From Sphingomonas faeni (GTDB lineage Bacteria > Pseudomonadota > Alphaproteobacteria > Sphingomonadales > Sphingomonadaceae), in contig NZ_QAYE01000001.1 of NCBI RefSeq assembly GCF_003053745.1, positions 930,001 through 994,000 on the forward strand: a DNA stretch of 64,000 nucleotides, given 5' to 3'. The translations under genes and the position numbers were made by a program. Within the stretch, counting starts at the first letter, position 1. Every line of letters starts with the position of its first letter. Under the pieces are notes generated by a model. It was not told where the DNA came from. It saw only the letters and a list, made by a program, of their open reading frames with translations, and ran no database searches. Shown here piece after piece: positions 51,668-61,192 of the stretch.

Positions 51668-51675
51668 ATCGCAAA

Positions 51676-52152
51676 TTACGGATACTCGATCGCCATCACC
51701 TCATATTCGCGCTCGCCGGCGGGGAGGTCTACCCGCCGCACGTCACCGACCGCAGCGCCGCGTAAGGCGCGTGCGAACGGCGAGTTCCAGCCGATCCGCC
51801 CGTTGCTCGCGTCGGTTTCGTCGTCGCCTACCAAGGTCAAAATCCGCTCGACGTCATCCTCGTCCGCGACCGTCACGCACGCGCCGAACCACACGCGCGA
51901 ACGATCTTCCTGCGCCGCCGGGTCGACGACCTTCGCTGCCTTCATCCGCTTCGACAGCCAGCCGAGCCGCCGGTCGATCTCGCGCAGGCGCTTGCGGCCG
52001 TAGATGTAATCGCCGTTCTCGGACCGGTCGCCGTTGCCTGCCGCCCACGAGATGACCTCGACCAGTTTCGGCCGTTCGCCAGCGAGCAGGTGCTCATATT
52101 CCTCGCGAAGAATGGTGTAGCCGGCAGGGGTGATGTAGTTGGGGCGATCCAT
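51676..52152 (-). CDS. greB: GreA/GreB-family transcription elongation factor
   Basis: This protein has about 158 residues from ATG 52150-52152 (MDRPNYITPAGYTILREEYE). The N-terminal coiled coil (about 12-75) with LLAGERPKLVEVISWAAGNG and RSENGDYIYGRKRLREIDRR includes the acidic tip (GDRSENGDY) that inserts in the polymerase channel. The C-terminal FKBP-like domain has VWFGACVTVADEDDVERILT and DASNGRIGWNSPFARALRGA, then YEVMAIEY. The WLSKRMKAAKVVDP phrase favours GreB over GreA. Gre factors rescue backtracked RNA polymerase. Confidence 0.9.
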   Translation of the reverse strand: MDRPNYITPAGYTILREEYEHLLAGERPKLVEVISWAAGNGDRSENGDYIYGRKRLREIDRRLGWLSKRMKAAKVVDPAAQEDRSRVWFGACVTVADEDDVERILTLVGDDETDASNGRIGWNSPFARALRGAAVGDVRRVDLPAGEREYEVMAIEYP

Positions 52153-52167
52153 GCGGTGCCCTACCAT

Positions 52168-52221
52168 GTTCTCCCGCGAAGGCGGGAGCCCAGTCTGGGC
52201 TCCCGCCTTCGCGGGAGAACA
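52168..52221. repeat. palindromic intergenic repeat, CCCGCGAAGGCGGG family
   Basis: A perfect inverted repeat: TGTTCTCCCGCGAAGGCGGG on the left and its complement ending GCGGGAGAACA on the right. It lies between slt and greB. Confidence 0.88.
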
Positions 52222-52242
52222 ATTTTATGAGGTAGCGCGACC

Positions 52243-54240
52243 TCAACCCGGCCGGTTCTTCCCCAGATACCACGACAACCGAGCCGCCCCCCGGCTCTTC
52301 GCCCGCGCGGGGTTCAGCAGGTCGTACACCACCGCATTCTCCAGCACCCGCTGCACATAGTTGCGCGTCTCCTGGTACGGGATCGCCTCGACCCAATCGA
52401 CCATGTCCACGGTCCCGGTCCGCGGATCGCCGTTCGCGCGGAGCCATTTGTTCACGTTGCCCCCGCCCGCATTATACGCCGCCACCGCCAGCGGATAACT
52501 GCCGTAATTGGCGTAGACCCGCTGGAAATAGCTCGACCCGAGCATGATCGACATGTTCGGATCGGTCGTCAGCGCCGCCTGGTTGTACGCGAGGCCGATC
52601 TTCCCCGACTGCTCGCGCGCGGTCGCCGGCATCAGCTGCATCAGCCCGCGCGCGCCGGCGTGGCTCACCGCGGCACGATCGAACTGGCTCTCCTGCCGCG
52701 AGATCGCGTGGATGATCGTCCAGTTATCCTCGTACCCCGCCGGCACCGCGACCATCGGGAAGCCGACCGCGGAATAATCGCTGAGGCCGTTCGCCAGCGC
52801 ACTCCGCCCGACCATCACGCCGAGGTCCGGCCGGTTGATGCTCTTCGAAAGCTCGGCGGCGAGCAAATGATCGGTATCGGTCGTAGCGTCCGCCGCGATC
52901 TGGCGGACGAACGCGGTCTGGTCCTGCCAGTCGCCGATCTGACCGAGGAACTTGACCGCCCGCACCGTCTCGCGCCGATCGAACGCCGCGCGCACTGATG
53001 GATCCACGACGATCGAGGCGACCGACGGCGGCGCGACCAACGCGCGCCCGGTGCGCTCGTTCGCCAACTGCCCGTAATATTGATCGCGGTACCCCGCCGC
53101 CTGGCCGTAGAACGCCGCCGCCTGAGGCGCCAAGCCAGCCGCCTCCGCCGCGCGACCCGCCCAGTAATATCCCTTCGACCGCACCTGCGGCGAGCGCGAG
53201 CCGCGCGCATACCGGTCGAACAGCGTCATCGCATCTGCCGGCCGCCCGAGTTGCTTCATCGCCACCCGTCCGCCGAGCCAGGCGAGATTGGTATATTCGT
53301 CGCGCTCGGCATAGGATTTCGCCGCGATGTCCGCGCCATACGGATACGCATCGTCGATCTGCCGCGCGATGTCGTAGGCGACCTGATATTGCCCGTCGTT
53401 CGCCGCGCCGTTTGCGTTGGTGACGAGCACCTCATACCACTCAGCGGCATTGCCCGGCCGTGTCACCAGCGACCGAGGCCGCGCCAACCACGCCCGCGCC
53501 GACGGGCTCGCCCCCGAATTGCGCAACCACTGCGCCCGGTCTGCGACATAGCCCGCGTCGTTCGCATACAAGGTTTGCGTCGACGCCGAGATATCCGACG
53601 CGTTCGGCGCATTCGTCCGGAACGCGAGCCGCGCCTCGAAGATCGGCCGCCGCGCTGCACTCGTCCAGACCAGTTGCCGCTGCGCCACGCCGGTCTGGCC
53701 CGCCCACAACAGCGCATCCATCCGCGCATCCTGGTCGTCCGGCGTCAGCGCGCCCGGAAAGCCCGACACCACCATCGCCTCGTCGGTCGGCGTCAGGCCG
53801 GCGCTCCGCCACGCCGTCCGCACCGCCGCATAAGCCTGATCCCGCGCGCCGGTCGCCTGCAAAGCCCGCGCATACGCGACACCGCCCGACGCGGACTGCG
53901 GCGGATAGCGGCGGAAAAACGCAACGACGCTGGTCGGCGATCCGGTCACCGCCTTGCGCTCCGCCGCACGCCGGTTGGCCGTCTCGTTAGGCCAGCCCGG
54001 ATGCGCCATCAGGAAGCCCGCATAGCTGTCGAACGGCAACGCATCCGTCTGCTGCAACGCCCGCCACTGCGCAATGGTCGAGGCGATCGCGCCATCCGTT
54101 GCCATCGGCTGCGCATTGGGGCCCATGTTAGCCAACTGCGTGCTGTAGCGATCCAGGGTCTGCTGCCCGCCTCCCGACGCGGCGACCGTCCCCGCCACGA
54201 CTGCAAGGAGAAGGCTCGTTTTAAACATCGATGCTACCAT
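52243..54240 (-). CDS. slt: soluble lytic murein transglycosylase (Slt70-like)
   Basis: This protein has about 665 residues from ATG 54238-54240; ATG 54226-54228 (MFKTSLLLAVVAG) is an alternative start four residues in. A signal peptide ends near TVAA-SGGG. The long helical U-domain (about 40-490) has TPR-like repeats (VYWAG-type, SKGYYWAGRAAEAAGLAPQA). The C-terminal SLT domain has ISRQESQFDRAAVSHAGARG (catalytic Glu), LMQLMPATAREQSGKIG and YPLAVAAYNAGGGNVNKWL. It cleaves peptidoglycan to 1,6-anhydro products in the periplasm. Divergent from dapA with 90 bp between starts. Confidence 0.93.
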   Translation of the reverse strand: MVASMFKTSLLLAVVAGTVAASGGGQQTLDRYSTQLANMGPNAQPMATDGAIASTIAQWRALQQTDALPFDSYAGFLMAHPGWPNETANRRAAERKAVTGSPTSVVAFFRRYPPQSASGGVAYARALQATGARDQAYAAVRTAWRSAGLTPTDEAMVVSGFPGALTPDDQDARMDALLWAGQTGVAQRQLVWTSAARRPIFEARLAFRTNAPNASDISASTQTLYANDAGYVADRAQWLRNSGASPSARAWLARPRSLVTRPGNAAEWYEVLVTNANGAANDGQYQVAYDIARQIDDAYPYGADIAAKSYAERDEYTNLAWLGGRVAMKQLGRPADAMTLFDRYARGSRSPQVRSKGYYWAGRAAEAAGLAPQAAAFYGQAAGYRDQYYGQLANERTGRALVAPPSVASIVVDPSVRAAFDRRETVRAVKFLGQIGDWQDQTAFVRQIAADATTDTDHLLAAELSKSINRPDLGVMVGRSALANGLSDYSAVGFPMVAVPAGYEDNWTIIHAISRQESQFDRAAVSHAGARGLMQLMPATAREQSGKIGLAYNQAALTTDPNMSIMLGSSYFQRVYANYGSYPLAVAAYNAGGGNVNKWLRANGDPRTGTVDMVDWVEAIPYQETRNYVQRVLENAVVYDLLNPARAKSRGAARLSWYLGKNRPG

Positions 54241-54330
54241 GTGGACAGCATACGCCCCGAACCCGTATCTGTCCTGAACGAAATCCGGATTTTGCAAGAC
54301 ATCCGGCGCAACAGGACCGCAGGCCACCGC

Positions 54331-55215
54331 ATGTTTTCAGGATCTATTCCGGCGCTCGTCACGCCGTTCGCCGCCGATGGCAGCTTCGACGAAGCCGCCT
54401 ACCGCGACTTCATCGAATGGCAGATCGTCGAGGGCTCGTCGGGGCTGGTCGCATGCGGGACGACCGGGGAGGCGGCGACCCTGTCGTACGACGAGCATTT
54501 CCACGTCGTCCGCGTGTGCGTCGATCAGGCGAAGGGCCGCGTGCCCGTCATCGCCGGCGCGGGCTCGAACGACACGCGCGTCGCATCCGCCAATTTGCGC
54601 GCCGCGAAGGACGCCGGCGCCGACGCCGCGCTGATGGTGCCGCCCTATTACAACCGGCCGGGGCAGGAGGGCATCTTCCGCCATTTCGAGGCGCTCGCGG
54701 CGTCGACCCCGCTGCCTATCATCCTCTACAACGTCCCCGCGCGGACGGTGACGGACATCCAGCCGGCGACCTTGGCGCGGATCGTCGCGGCGTTCCCGGA
54801 CGTGTTCGTCGGGGTGAAGGATGCCAGCGGCGTCCTCGCCCGCGTTTCTCAGCACCGCGCGGCATGCGGCCCGGATTTCTGCCAGCTGTCGGGCAATGAC
54901 GATCTGGCGCTGGCGTTCAACGTCATGGGTGGCACCGGCTGCATCTCGGTAAGCGCCAACGTCGCGCCGAAGCTCTGCGCGGAGTTCCAGGCGGCGTGCC
55001 AGGCCGGCGATTTCGTCAAGGCGCTGGCGTATCAGGACCAACTCTATCCGCTACACGAAGCGCTGTTCACCGACGCCTCGCCGGGCCCGGTCAAGTATGC
55101 GATGACCAAGGTGCGGGCGGGCTTCCCCGAGACGCTCCGCCTGCCAATGACCCCCGCCGGTGAGGCCTCGCGCGCTGCGGTCGACGCTGCCTTGGCACAC
55201 GCCGACCTGGCCTGA
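54331..55215 (+). CDS. dapA: 4-hydroxy-tetrahydrodipicolinate synthase
   Basis: This protein has 294 residues from ATG 54331 (MFSGSIPALVTPFAADGSFD); a longer open frame across slt is not used. Landmarks are GLVACGTTGEAATLSYDEHF (about residue 38-57), PVIAGAGSNDTR, DAALMVPPYYNRPGQEGIFR with the Tyr of the catalytic triad, and YNVPARTVTDI (about 135). The Schiff-base Lys is in FVGVKDASG (about 163), and the substrate-side GNDDLALAFNVMGGTGCISV follows. The enzyme condenses pyruvate with aspartate semialdehyde in lysine and meso-DAP synthesis. It is complete. Confidence 0.97.
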   Translation: MFSGSIPALVTPFAADGSFDEAAYRDFIEWQIVEGSSGLVACGTTGEAATLSYDEHFHVVRVCVDQAKGRVPVIAGAGSNDTRVASANLRAAKDAGADAALMVPPYYNRPGQEGIFRHFEALAASTPLPIILYNVPARTVTDIQPATLARIVAAFPDVFVGVKDASGVLARVSQHRAACGPDFCQLSGNDDLALAFNVMGGTGCISVSANVAPKLCAEFQAACQAGDFVKALAYQDQLYPLHEALFTDASPGPVKYAMTKVRAGFPETLRLPMTPAGEASRAAVDAALAHADLA

Positions 55216-55226
55216 ACCCCCTGCGT

Positions 55227-55306
55227 GTTCTCCTGCGAAAGCAGGAGCCCAGGATCGCGAACACAGCCGCGTGTTACCCTGGACTCCTGCATTCGCAGGA
55301 GAACAG
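55227..55306. repeat. palindromic intergenic repeat, CTCCTGCGAAAGCAGGAG variant
   Basis: The arms TGTTCTCCTGCGAAAGCAGG and CCTGCATTCGCAGGAGAACA flank GAGCCCAGGATC...; this is a sequence-diverged variant of the GCGAAGGC family. It lies between dapA and smpB. Confidence 0.8.
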
Positions 55307-55374
55307 CGATTGTTTCAGCCAATAGCACCCCACCGCTTCCCCTAAGCCCTCCGACCTCCTACATCGCGCGTCCC

Positions 55375-55857
55375 ATGGCACGTCCCAAACCCCCGACCTT
55401 CGAGAAGACCAAGATCGTCGCCGAGAACCGGCGCGCGCGGTATGATTATTATATCGAGCAGGTGTTCGAGGCGGGCATCGCGCTCACCGGCACCGAGGTG
55501 AAGGCGCTGCGCGGCGGCGAAGGCTCGATCGCGGAGGCTTATGCCGAGGTGAAGGGCAAGAACGTCGTTCTGGTCAATTCGAACATCCCCGAATTCAGCC
55601 ACGGCAACCGCTTCAACCACGAGCCTAAGCGGCCGCGCAAATTGCTGCTCCACGAGCGCGAGATCAACAAGATGTTCGGGGCGGTCGCGCGCCAGGGCAT
55701 GACGCTCGTGCCGCTGATGATCTATTTCAATTCGAAGGGCCGCGCGAAGATCGAACTGGCGCTCGCCAAGGGCAAGCAGAACCATGACAAGCGCGATTCG
55801 GTGAAGGAACAGGACTGGAAGCGCGAGCAGGGCCGCATCATGCGCGATCGCGGATAG
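55375..55857 (+). CDS. smpB: SsrA-binding protein SmpB
   Basis: This 160-residue protein is read from ATG 55375 ([20 protein letters not shown]). It has the SmpB OB-fold: [59 protein letters not shown] and [20 protein letters not shown]. The basic C-terminal tail ([20 protein letters not shown]) helps place tmRNA in the ribosome. It works with tmRNA in trans-translation to rescue stalled ribosomes. The tmRNA gene is not in the window. A DUF2062 gene follows 3 bp later. Confidence 0.97.
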   Translation: MARPKPPTFEKTKIVAENRRARYDYYIEQVFEAGIALTGTEVKALRGGEGSIAEAYAEVKGKNVVLVNSNIPEFSHGNRFNHEPKRPRKLLLHEREINKMFGAVARQGMTLVPLMIYFNSKGRAKIELALAKGKQNHDKRDSVKEQDWKREQGRIMRDRG

Positions 55858-55860
55858 GCT

Positions 55861-56412
55861 GTGTCCAGCACGCCGGTCGGTCTGTTCGCGCGCCTCGCGG
55901 CGTGGTCGCGTCGCAATCTGCCGACCCGCGAATCGATGGAGCGGAACCGCCTTCTCCGTCCCGTCGCGCACCGTGTCCTCGCACCCGAACTGTGGCGTTT
56001 CACCCGCCGCTCGGTGCCGCGCGGCGTCGCGCTTGGAATGGTCGCGGGCATTTTGATCCCGGTCGCGCAGACGCCCGTTGCCGCGATCTTCGCGCTGCCG
56101 TTCCGGGCCAACGTGCCGACGGCGGCGCTGACCACCTTCATCACCAACCCGCTGACCACCCCGCCGCTGTGGATCGCCGCGTACTGGATCGGTTCGTCGC
56201 TGCTGCGGCTGGACGAGCATGTCCCCGGCCAGCCGGTCGCGGAGGCCGCGGCGCAGACCGAGTGGATCCCGTGGCTGATGCAGGCCGGCCCCGCCACCGC
56301 GCTGGGGCTACTTATCATAACCATCGTCGGTTCGGTTGGCGGCTATGCGCTCAGCGCGCTGGGCTGGCGGTTGTGGATTGCGCGCAAATGGCGGCACCGG
56401 CACGATCGCTGA
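55861..56412 (+). CDS. DUF2062 membrane protein
   Basis: This 183-residue protein is read from GTG 55861, just after smpB. Its core is the DUF2062 hydrophobic pattern: VPRGVALGMVAGILIPVAQT (about 52-71), PFRANVPTAALTTFITNPLT and TPPLWIAAYWIGSSLLRL. A last membrane segment is TALGLLIITIVGSVGGYALS. The ITNPLTTPPL motif is the signature of the family. Function is unknown. It is commonly next to smpB in sphingomonads and relatives, so co-expression is likely. Confidence 0.9.
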   Translation: MSSTPVGLFARLAAWSRRNLPTRESMERNRLLRPVAHRVLAPELWRFTRRSVPRGVALGMVAGILIPVAQTPVAAIFALPFRANVPTAALTTFITNPLTTPPLWIAAYWIGSSLLRLDEHVPGQPVAEAAAQTEWIPWLMQAGPATALGLLIITIVGSVGGYALSALGWRLWIARKWRHRHDR

Positions 56413-56447
56413 CGCGACCATCGTCACGACCAACGTCACAACGATCA

Positions 56448-56470
56448 CAAGTCGTAACAATCGTCACTAT
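56448..56470 (+). promoter_or_regulatory. 23-nt element shared with 63808-63830
   Basis: CAAGTCGTAACAATC-N3-ACTAT here is identical in 20 of 23 positions to the sequence just before the response-regulator start. It lies about 79 nt upstream of the first M13 peptidase gene, so it may be a common promoter or binding site. Confidence 0.4.
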
Positions 56471-56548
56471 TCTTGATCTAGCCGAATTGACGGACCGTCC
56501 TATCGGCGTAAAACACACGCATCCTGAAGTCCTTATCGAGGTTCCTTG

Positions 56549-58627
56549 ATGCGTAAGTCGATTGTTACCGTGATCCTGCTCGCGTCCGCTGCCTCGGCCT
56601 TTGCCCAGACGCGACCGGGCCCCGGCGCGCCGTCGCCGACGCTCGCCAAGGCTGCGAAAGGCCCCGTTGCCGCCAAGGATGCCAACAAGCCGCAGATCGG
56701 CGATTTCGGCTTCGACATGGCCGGCCGCGATACCAGCGTGACGCCGGGCACCGACTTCTTCGATTACGCGAACGGTGGCTGGGTGAAGACCACGCCGATC
56801 CCCGCCGATCGCTCGTCCTACGGCATGTTCCACGTCCTCCAGGACCTGTCGCTCGAACGCACCCGCACGATTCTCGACGTCTCCGCAAAGACGCCCGGCG
56901 ACAAGGTCGGCGATTTCTATTCCAGCTTCATGGACGAGGCCGCGGTCAACGCGAAGGGCGCTACCCCCGTCAAGCCGATGCTCGCCGCGCTCAAGGCGAC
57001 CAAGGACAAGACCGCGCTCGTCACCGAGATCGCCAAGCTCCAGCGCATGGGTGTCGGTGGTCTCGTCGGCGTCGGCGTTCAGCAGGACGACAAGGATCCG
57101 ACCACCTACGTCGTGAGCCTCGGCCAGAGCGGCATCGGCCTCCCCGACCGCGACTATTACCTCAAGGACGACGCCAAGCTCGCCACGATCCGTACCGCGT
57201 ACCAGGCGTATCTCACGCGGATGCTCACGCTCGCCGGCGAGCCCAACGCCGCCACCCGCGCTGCCGCCGTGTTCAACATGGAGAAGGGCCTCGCGACCGC
57301 GCACTGGACGCGGATCGAGAGCCGCGACGCCGACAAGACCTACAACAAATGGACCGCCGCCGACTTCGCTGCAAAGGCGCCGGGCTTCCCCTGGGCGCAG
57401 TACATTACCGCGATGGGCGTCAACGGTCGTCCGTTCTACCTCGTCGCGCAGCCGAGCGCGGTGACGGGCGAGGCGAAGGTCTTCGCCGACACGCCCGTCA
57501 ACGTCCTCCAGGACTATGCGATGCTCAAGGTGCTGCGTTCGTACGCGCCGTATCTGTCGAGCGATTTCGACAAGACCAACTTCGCGTTCTACGGCACCAC
57601 GCTGTCGGGCACGCCGGAGCAGCAGGTCCGCTGGAAGCGCGGCGTCTCGACCGTGTCGGGCGCGATGGGCGAGGCAATCGGCCAGCAATATGTCGCGAAG
57701 TATTTCCCGCCCGAGTCGAAGGCTGCAGCCGACGATCTCGTGAAGAACGTCATCGCGGCGATGGGCGAGCGTCTCCGGAACCTCGAATGGATGGCGCCCG
57801 AGACCAAGACCAAGGCGCTCGCCAAGCTAGCCGCCTTCACGCCGAAGATCGGTTATCCAGACAAGTGGCGCGACTATTCCGCGCTCCAGATCCAGCGCGG
57901 GGATCTCGTCGGTAACGTCGCGCGAGCCAACGCGTTCGAATACGACCGCGACCTGAAGAAGCTCGGCCAGCCGATCGATCGGGCCGAGTGGTTCATGACG
58001 CCGATGACGATCAACGCCTACGCCAACCCGACGATGAACGAGGTCGTCTTCCCGGCCGCGATCCTGCAACCGCCGTTCTTCGATCCGAAGGCGGACCCGG
58101 CTGTCAACTACGGCGGCATCGGCGCGGTGATCGGCCACGAGATCAGCCATCACTTCGACGACCAGGGCCGCAAATACGACCTCAACGGCAAGCTCACCGA
58201 CTGGTGGACGCCGCAGGACGTCGCGCGCTTCAAGGTGTTCACCGATGCGCTCGTGAAGCAGTACGACGCGTACGAACCGCTCCCCGGCCAGCACATTCAG
58301 GGCGGCCTGACGCTCGGCGAGAACATCGCCGACTTGGCGGGCCTGACGGTCGCCTACGACGCGTATCACAAGTCGCTCGGCGGCAAGCCCGCGCCTATCA
58401 TCGACGGCACCACCGGCGACCAGCGCTTCTATTATGGCTGGGCGGGCGTCTGGCGCAGCAAGTTCCGCGACGCCGCGCTCCAGCAGGCGTTGCTGTCCGA
58501 CCCGCATTCGCCGGGCCACCAGCGCGTCCTCACGGTTCGCAACCTCGACCCCTGGTACGCCGCGTTCGGCGCCAAGCCGGGCGAGGCCAGCTACCTCGCC
58601 CCCGCCAACCGCGTCCGCATCTGGTAA
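56549..58627 (+). CDS. M13 family metallopeptidase (neprilysin-like), first copy
   Basis: This 692-residue protein is read from ATG 56549. The signal peptide (VTVILLASAASAFAQ, about 6-20) targets it to the periplasm. The M13 N-terminal domain includes DFFDYANGGWVKTTPIPADR. The catalytic part has IGHEISHHFDDQGRKYDLNG (HExxH zinc site, about residue 530) and GENIADLAGLTVAYDAY (the third zinc ligand Glu, about 590). The end VRIW is typical of M13. The substrate-binding NAYY motif reads NAYAN. It degrades small peptides in the cell envelope. A closely similar gene follows. Confidence 0.94.
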   Translation: MRKSIVTVILLASAASAFAQTRPGPGAPSPTLAKAAKGPVAAKDANKPQIGDFGFDMAGRDTSVTPGTDFFDYANGGWVKTTPIPADRSSYGMFHVLQDLSLERTRTILDVSAKTPGDKVGDFYSSFMDEAAVNAKGATPVKPMLAALKATKDKTALVTEIAKLQRMGVGGLVGVGVQQDDKDPTTYVVSLGQSGIGLPDRDYYLKDDAKLATIRTAYQAYLTRMLTLAGEPNAATRAAAVFNMEKGLATAHWTRIESRDADKTYNKWTAADFAAKAPGFPWAQYITAMGVNGRPFYLVAQPSAVTGEAKVFADTPVNVLQDYAMLKVLRSYAPYLSSDFDKTNFAFYGTTLSGTPEQQVRWKRGVSTVSGAMGEAIGQQYVAKYFPPESKAAADDLVKNVIAAMGERLRNLEWMAPETKTKALAKLAAFTPKIGYPDKWRDYSALQIQRGDLVGNVARANAFEYDRDLKKLGQPIDRAEWFMTPMTINAYANPTMNEVVFPAAILQPPFFDPKADPAVNYGGIGAVIGHEISHHFDDQGRKYDLNGKLTDWWTPQDVARFKVFTDALVKQYDAYEPLPGQHIQGGLTLGENIADLAGLTVAYDAYHKSLGGKPAPIIDGTTGDQRFYYGWAGVWRSKFRDAALQQALLSDPHSPGHQRVLTVRNLDPWYAAFGAKPGEASYLAPANRVRIW

Positions 58628-58657
58628 CGACGACCCCGCCGCATACCCCGACCTTGC

Positions 58658-58763
58658 ACCACCCCGGCGAAGGCCGGGGCCCAGTTGGGGGACAGACGTA
58701 ACGGCGGACTGTCCCCCATTACCGAGACCTTTCCAACTGGACCCGGCCTTCGCCGGGGAGGCG
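58658..58763. repeat. palindromic intergenic repeat, GGCGAAGGCCGGGGCCCAG family
   Basis: The left arm (ACCCCGGCGAAGGCCGGGGC) and right arm (ACCCGGCCTTCGCCGGGGAG) flank about 60 nt. It separates the two M13 peptidase genes. Confidence 0.85.
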
Positions 58764-58802
58764 TGTTGGTGGGTGATGCCAACGAAATTCTAGGAGAACC
58801 CC

Positions 58803-60851
58803 ATGAAGTCCTTCATCGTCGCCGGCCTGCTCGCCGCAACCGCCATCACCGGCGTCACCGCCGCCATCTCGCAAACGGCTGAGCCAACGCTAGCCGCTCC
58901 CGCAGCCCCGACCGGCGCGCAATACGGAACGTTCGGCTTCGACGAGAAGGGCATGGACAAGACCGTCCAGCCCGGCGACGACTTCTACACCTTCTCCAAC
59001 GGCAATTGGTCCAAGAACACCCCGATCCCCGCCGACAAGTCGAACTACGGCTCGTTCAATCTCCTCTCCGACCTTTCCGAGACGCGCACCCGCGGCATCC
59101 TAGACACCGCCGCCAAGGACCCCAACTCGAAGATCGGCCGCGCCTACGCGACCTTCCTCGACACCGGCACGATCGAGGGCAAGGGCCTAGCCCCGATCAA
59201 GCCGTGGCTGTCGAAGATCGCCGCGCTGAAGGACCGCGCCGGCTATCCCGCTCTCCTCGCCGAGGCAGACCGCGCCGGGATCGGCGGCCCGTTCGGCGGC
59301 GGCGTCGGCCAGGATGACAAGCTCCCTGAGCAATACGCGCTCTCGCTAGGCCAGTCCGGCCTCGGCCTCCCCGACCGCGATTACTACCTCAGCACCGACC
59401 CGAAACTGGTCGAGGCGCGCAACGCCTACCGCGCGCACATCGTCAAGATGCTGGGCCTCGCCGGCGAACCCAATGCCGAAGCCCGCGCCACCGCATTGCT
59501 CGCGTTCGAAGCCGAGATCGCCAAGGTCAGCTGGACCCGCGTCGACAGCCGCGACGCCACCAAGACCTACAACAAGATGACCGTCGCCGATCTCGCCAAG
59601 CACGCCCCCGGCTTCGATTTCGCCGCATATTTCAAGGGCATCGGCACGCCCGTCCCGACCGTCATCGTCGCCCAGCCCTCCGCGATCACCGGCATCGCCA
59701 AGCTCGTCTCGACCGCGCCGATCGGCGTCCTCAAGGACCAGCTGATCCTCCGCTCGCTCGACGGCTATGCGGACGTCCTCCCCAAGGCGTTCGACGCCGA
59801 GCAGTTCGCGTTCTACGGCACCGTCCTCGGCGGCACGCCCGAGCAGGAAGCTCGCTGGAAGCGCGGCGTCCAGTTCACCTCGGGCGCGCTCGATGACGAG
59901 GTCAGCAAGCTCTACGTCGCGCAGTATTTCCCGCCCGAGACCAAGGCCGCCGCCGACAAGCTCGTCAAGAACGTGCTCGCCGCGATGGGCCGCCGGATCG
60001 ACAAGCTCGAATGGATGGCGCCCGAGACCAAGGTGAAGGCGCACGCCAAGCTCGCCGCGTTCACGCCCAAGATCGGCTATCCGAGCCAGTGGAAAGATTT
60101 CTCCGGCCTGACGATCACGTCCGGCGATGCGTTCGGCAACGAATGGCGCGCGAACGAATGGCAGCACCAGGACAATATCTCCAAGCTCGGCAAGCCGTTG
60201 CAGCGCTGGGAGTGGGGCATGACGCCGATGACGGTGAACGCCTATGCCAATTTCGGCATGGTCGAGATCGTCTTCCCCGCCGCGATCCTGCAACCGCCGT
60301 TCTTCGATCCGAAGGCCGACGACGCGGTCAACTACGGCGGCATCGGCGCGGTGATCGGCCACGAGCTGAGCCATCATTTCGACGACCAGGGCTCGAAATA
60401 CGATGCAAAGGGCCAGCTCACCGACTGGTGGACGGCCAAGGACATCGCCGGCTTCAAGGCGCTGACCGGCAAGCTCGGCGCGCAGTACGACGCGTACGAA
60501 CCGCTCCCCGGGATGCACGTGAAGGGTCAGCTCACGATGGGCGAGAACATCGCCGATCTCGCGGGTCTCACGGTGGCGTACGACGCGTACCACACCGCGC
60601 TCGGCGGCAAGACCGCGCCCGTCCTCGACGGCTTCACCGGCGACCAGCGCTTCTATCTCGGCTGGGCGCAGGTCTGGCGCCGCAACTACCGCGAAGCCAA
60701 CCTTCGCAACCGTTTGCTGACCGATCCTCACTCGCCGTCGCAGCAGCGCGCGTGGGTCGTGCGCAACCTCGACCCCTGGTACGCGGCGTACAAGCCGACG
60801 CCAGGGCAGAAGCTGTACCTGACGCCGGAGCAGCGCGTTCGGATCTGGTAA
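58803..60851 (+). CDS. M13 family metallopeptidase, second copy
   Basis: This 682-residue protein has a signal peptide (KSFIVAGLLAATAITGVTAA, about 2-21). It aligns with the first copy from the GTFGFDEKGMD and NGNWSKNTPIPADKSNYGSF region to the C-terminal RVRIW. The zinc site IGHELSHHFDDQGSKYDAKG and the GENIADLAGLTVAYDAY motif are intact, so it should be active. The two paralogues diverge mainly in the middle, around residues 90-300, which may alter substrate range. It follows a ribosome site (AGGAG in CTAGGAGAACCCCATG). Confidence 0.94.
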   Translation: MKSFIVAGLLAATAITGVTAAISQTAEPTLAAPAAPTGAQYGTFGFDEKGMDKTVQPGDDFYTFSNGNWSKNTPIPADKSNYGSFNLLSDLSETRTRGILDTAAKDPNSKIGRAYATFLDTGTIEGKGLAPIKPWLSKIAALKDRAGYPALLAEADRAGIGGPFGGGVGQDDKLPEQYALSLGQSGLGLPDRDYYLSTDPKLVEARNAYRAHIVKMLGLAGEPNAEARATALLAFEAEIAKVSWTRVDSRDATKTYNKMTVADLAKHAPGFDFAAYFKGIGTPVPTVIVAQPSAITGIAKLVSTAPIGVLKDQLILRSLDGYADVLPKAFDAEQFAFYGTVLGGTPEQEARWKRGVQFTSGALDDEVSKLYVAQYFPPETKAAADKLVKNVLAAMGRRIDKLEWMAPETKVKAHAKLAAFTPKIGYPSQWKDFSGLTITSGDAFGNEWRANEWQHQDNISKLGKPLQRWEWGMTPMTVNAYANFGMVEIVFPAAILQPPFFDPKADDAVNYGGIGAVIGHELSHHFDDQGSKYDAKGQLTDWWTAKDIAGFKALTGKLGAQYDAYEPLPGMHVKGQLTMGENIADLAGLTVAYDAYHTALGGKTAPVLDGFTGDQRFYLGWAQVWRRNYREANLRNRLLTDPHSPSQQRAWVVRNLDPWYAAYKPTPGQKLYLTPEQRVRIW

Positions 60852-60935
60852 GAGTTTCCCTCGGATAGCGGGGGGAGCGGAAACTGGGCGCGTCTTTCTG
60901 AGGAAAGCGCTCAAGGCAGCCCAGGCCCCAACGAT

Positions 60936-61045
60936 CCCCCCTCCCTGGCAGGGAGGGGCAGGGGGTGGGTCGGCCGCTTGGGGAGGGCATCGTCCGCCAA
61001 CGGGCCGACCCACCCCCAACCCCTCCCTTCCAGGGAGGGGAGCAG
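60936..61045. repeat. palindromic intergenic repeat, CCTCCCTGGCAGGGAGG family
   Basis: The left arm (CCCTCCCTGGCAGGGAGGGG, then GGGGGTGGGTCGGCC) and right arm (GGCCGACCCACCCCCAACCC, CTTCCAGGGAGGGG) flank about 25 nt. It is the first of three repeats in the gap 60852-61398. Confidence 0.82.
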
Positions 61046-61079
61046 AAAGACCGCCGTCGGTCGCGGGGCGGTGACACCC

Positions 61080-61152
61080 AGTTCCCCCGCGAAAGCGGGG
61101 GCCCAGGATCAAAAACGCTACCGCCCGTAACCCTGGACCCCTGCTTGCGCGG
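61080..61152. repeat. palindromic intergenic repeat, GCGAAAGCGGGGGCCCAGG variant
   Basis: The arms TTCCCCCGCGAAAGCGGGGG and CCCTGCTTGCGCGGGGG, with CCCAGG / CCTGG inside, flank a short centre. It is a diverged member of the GCGAAGGC family. Confidence 0.75.
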
Positions 61153-61192
61153 GGGGCGGTGGGGGAGTGACCTGCGGCCCCCATCCAAGACG

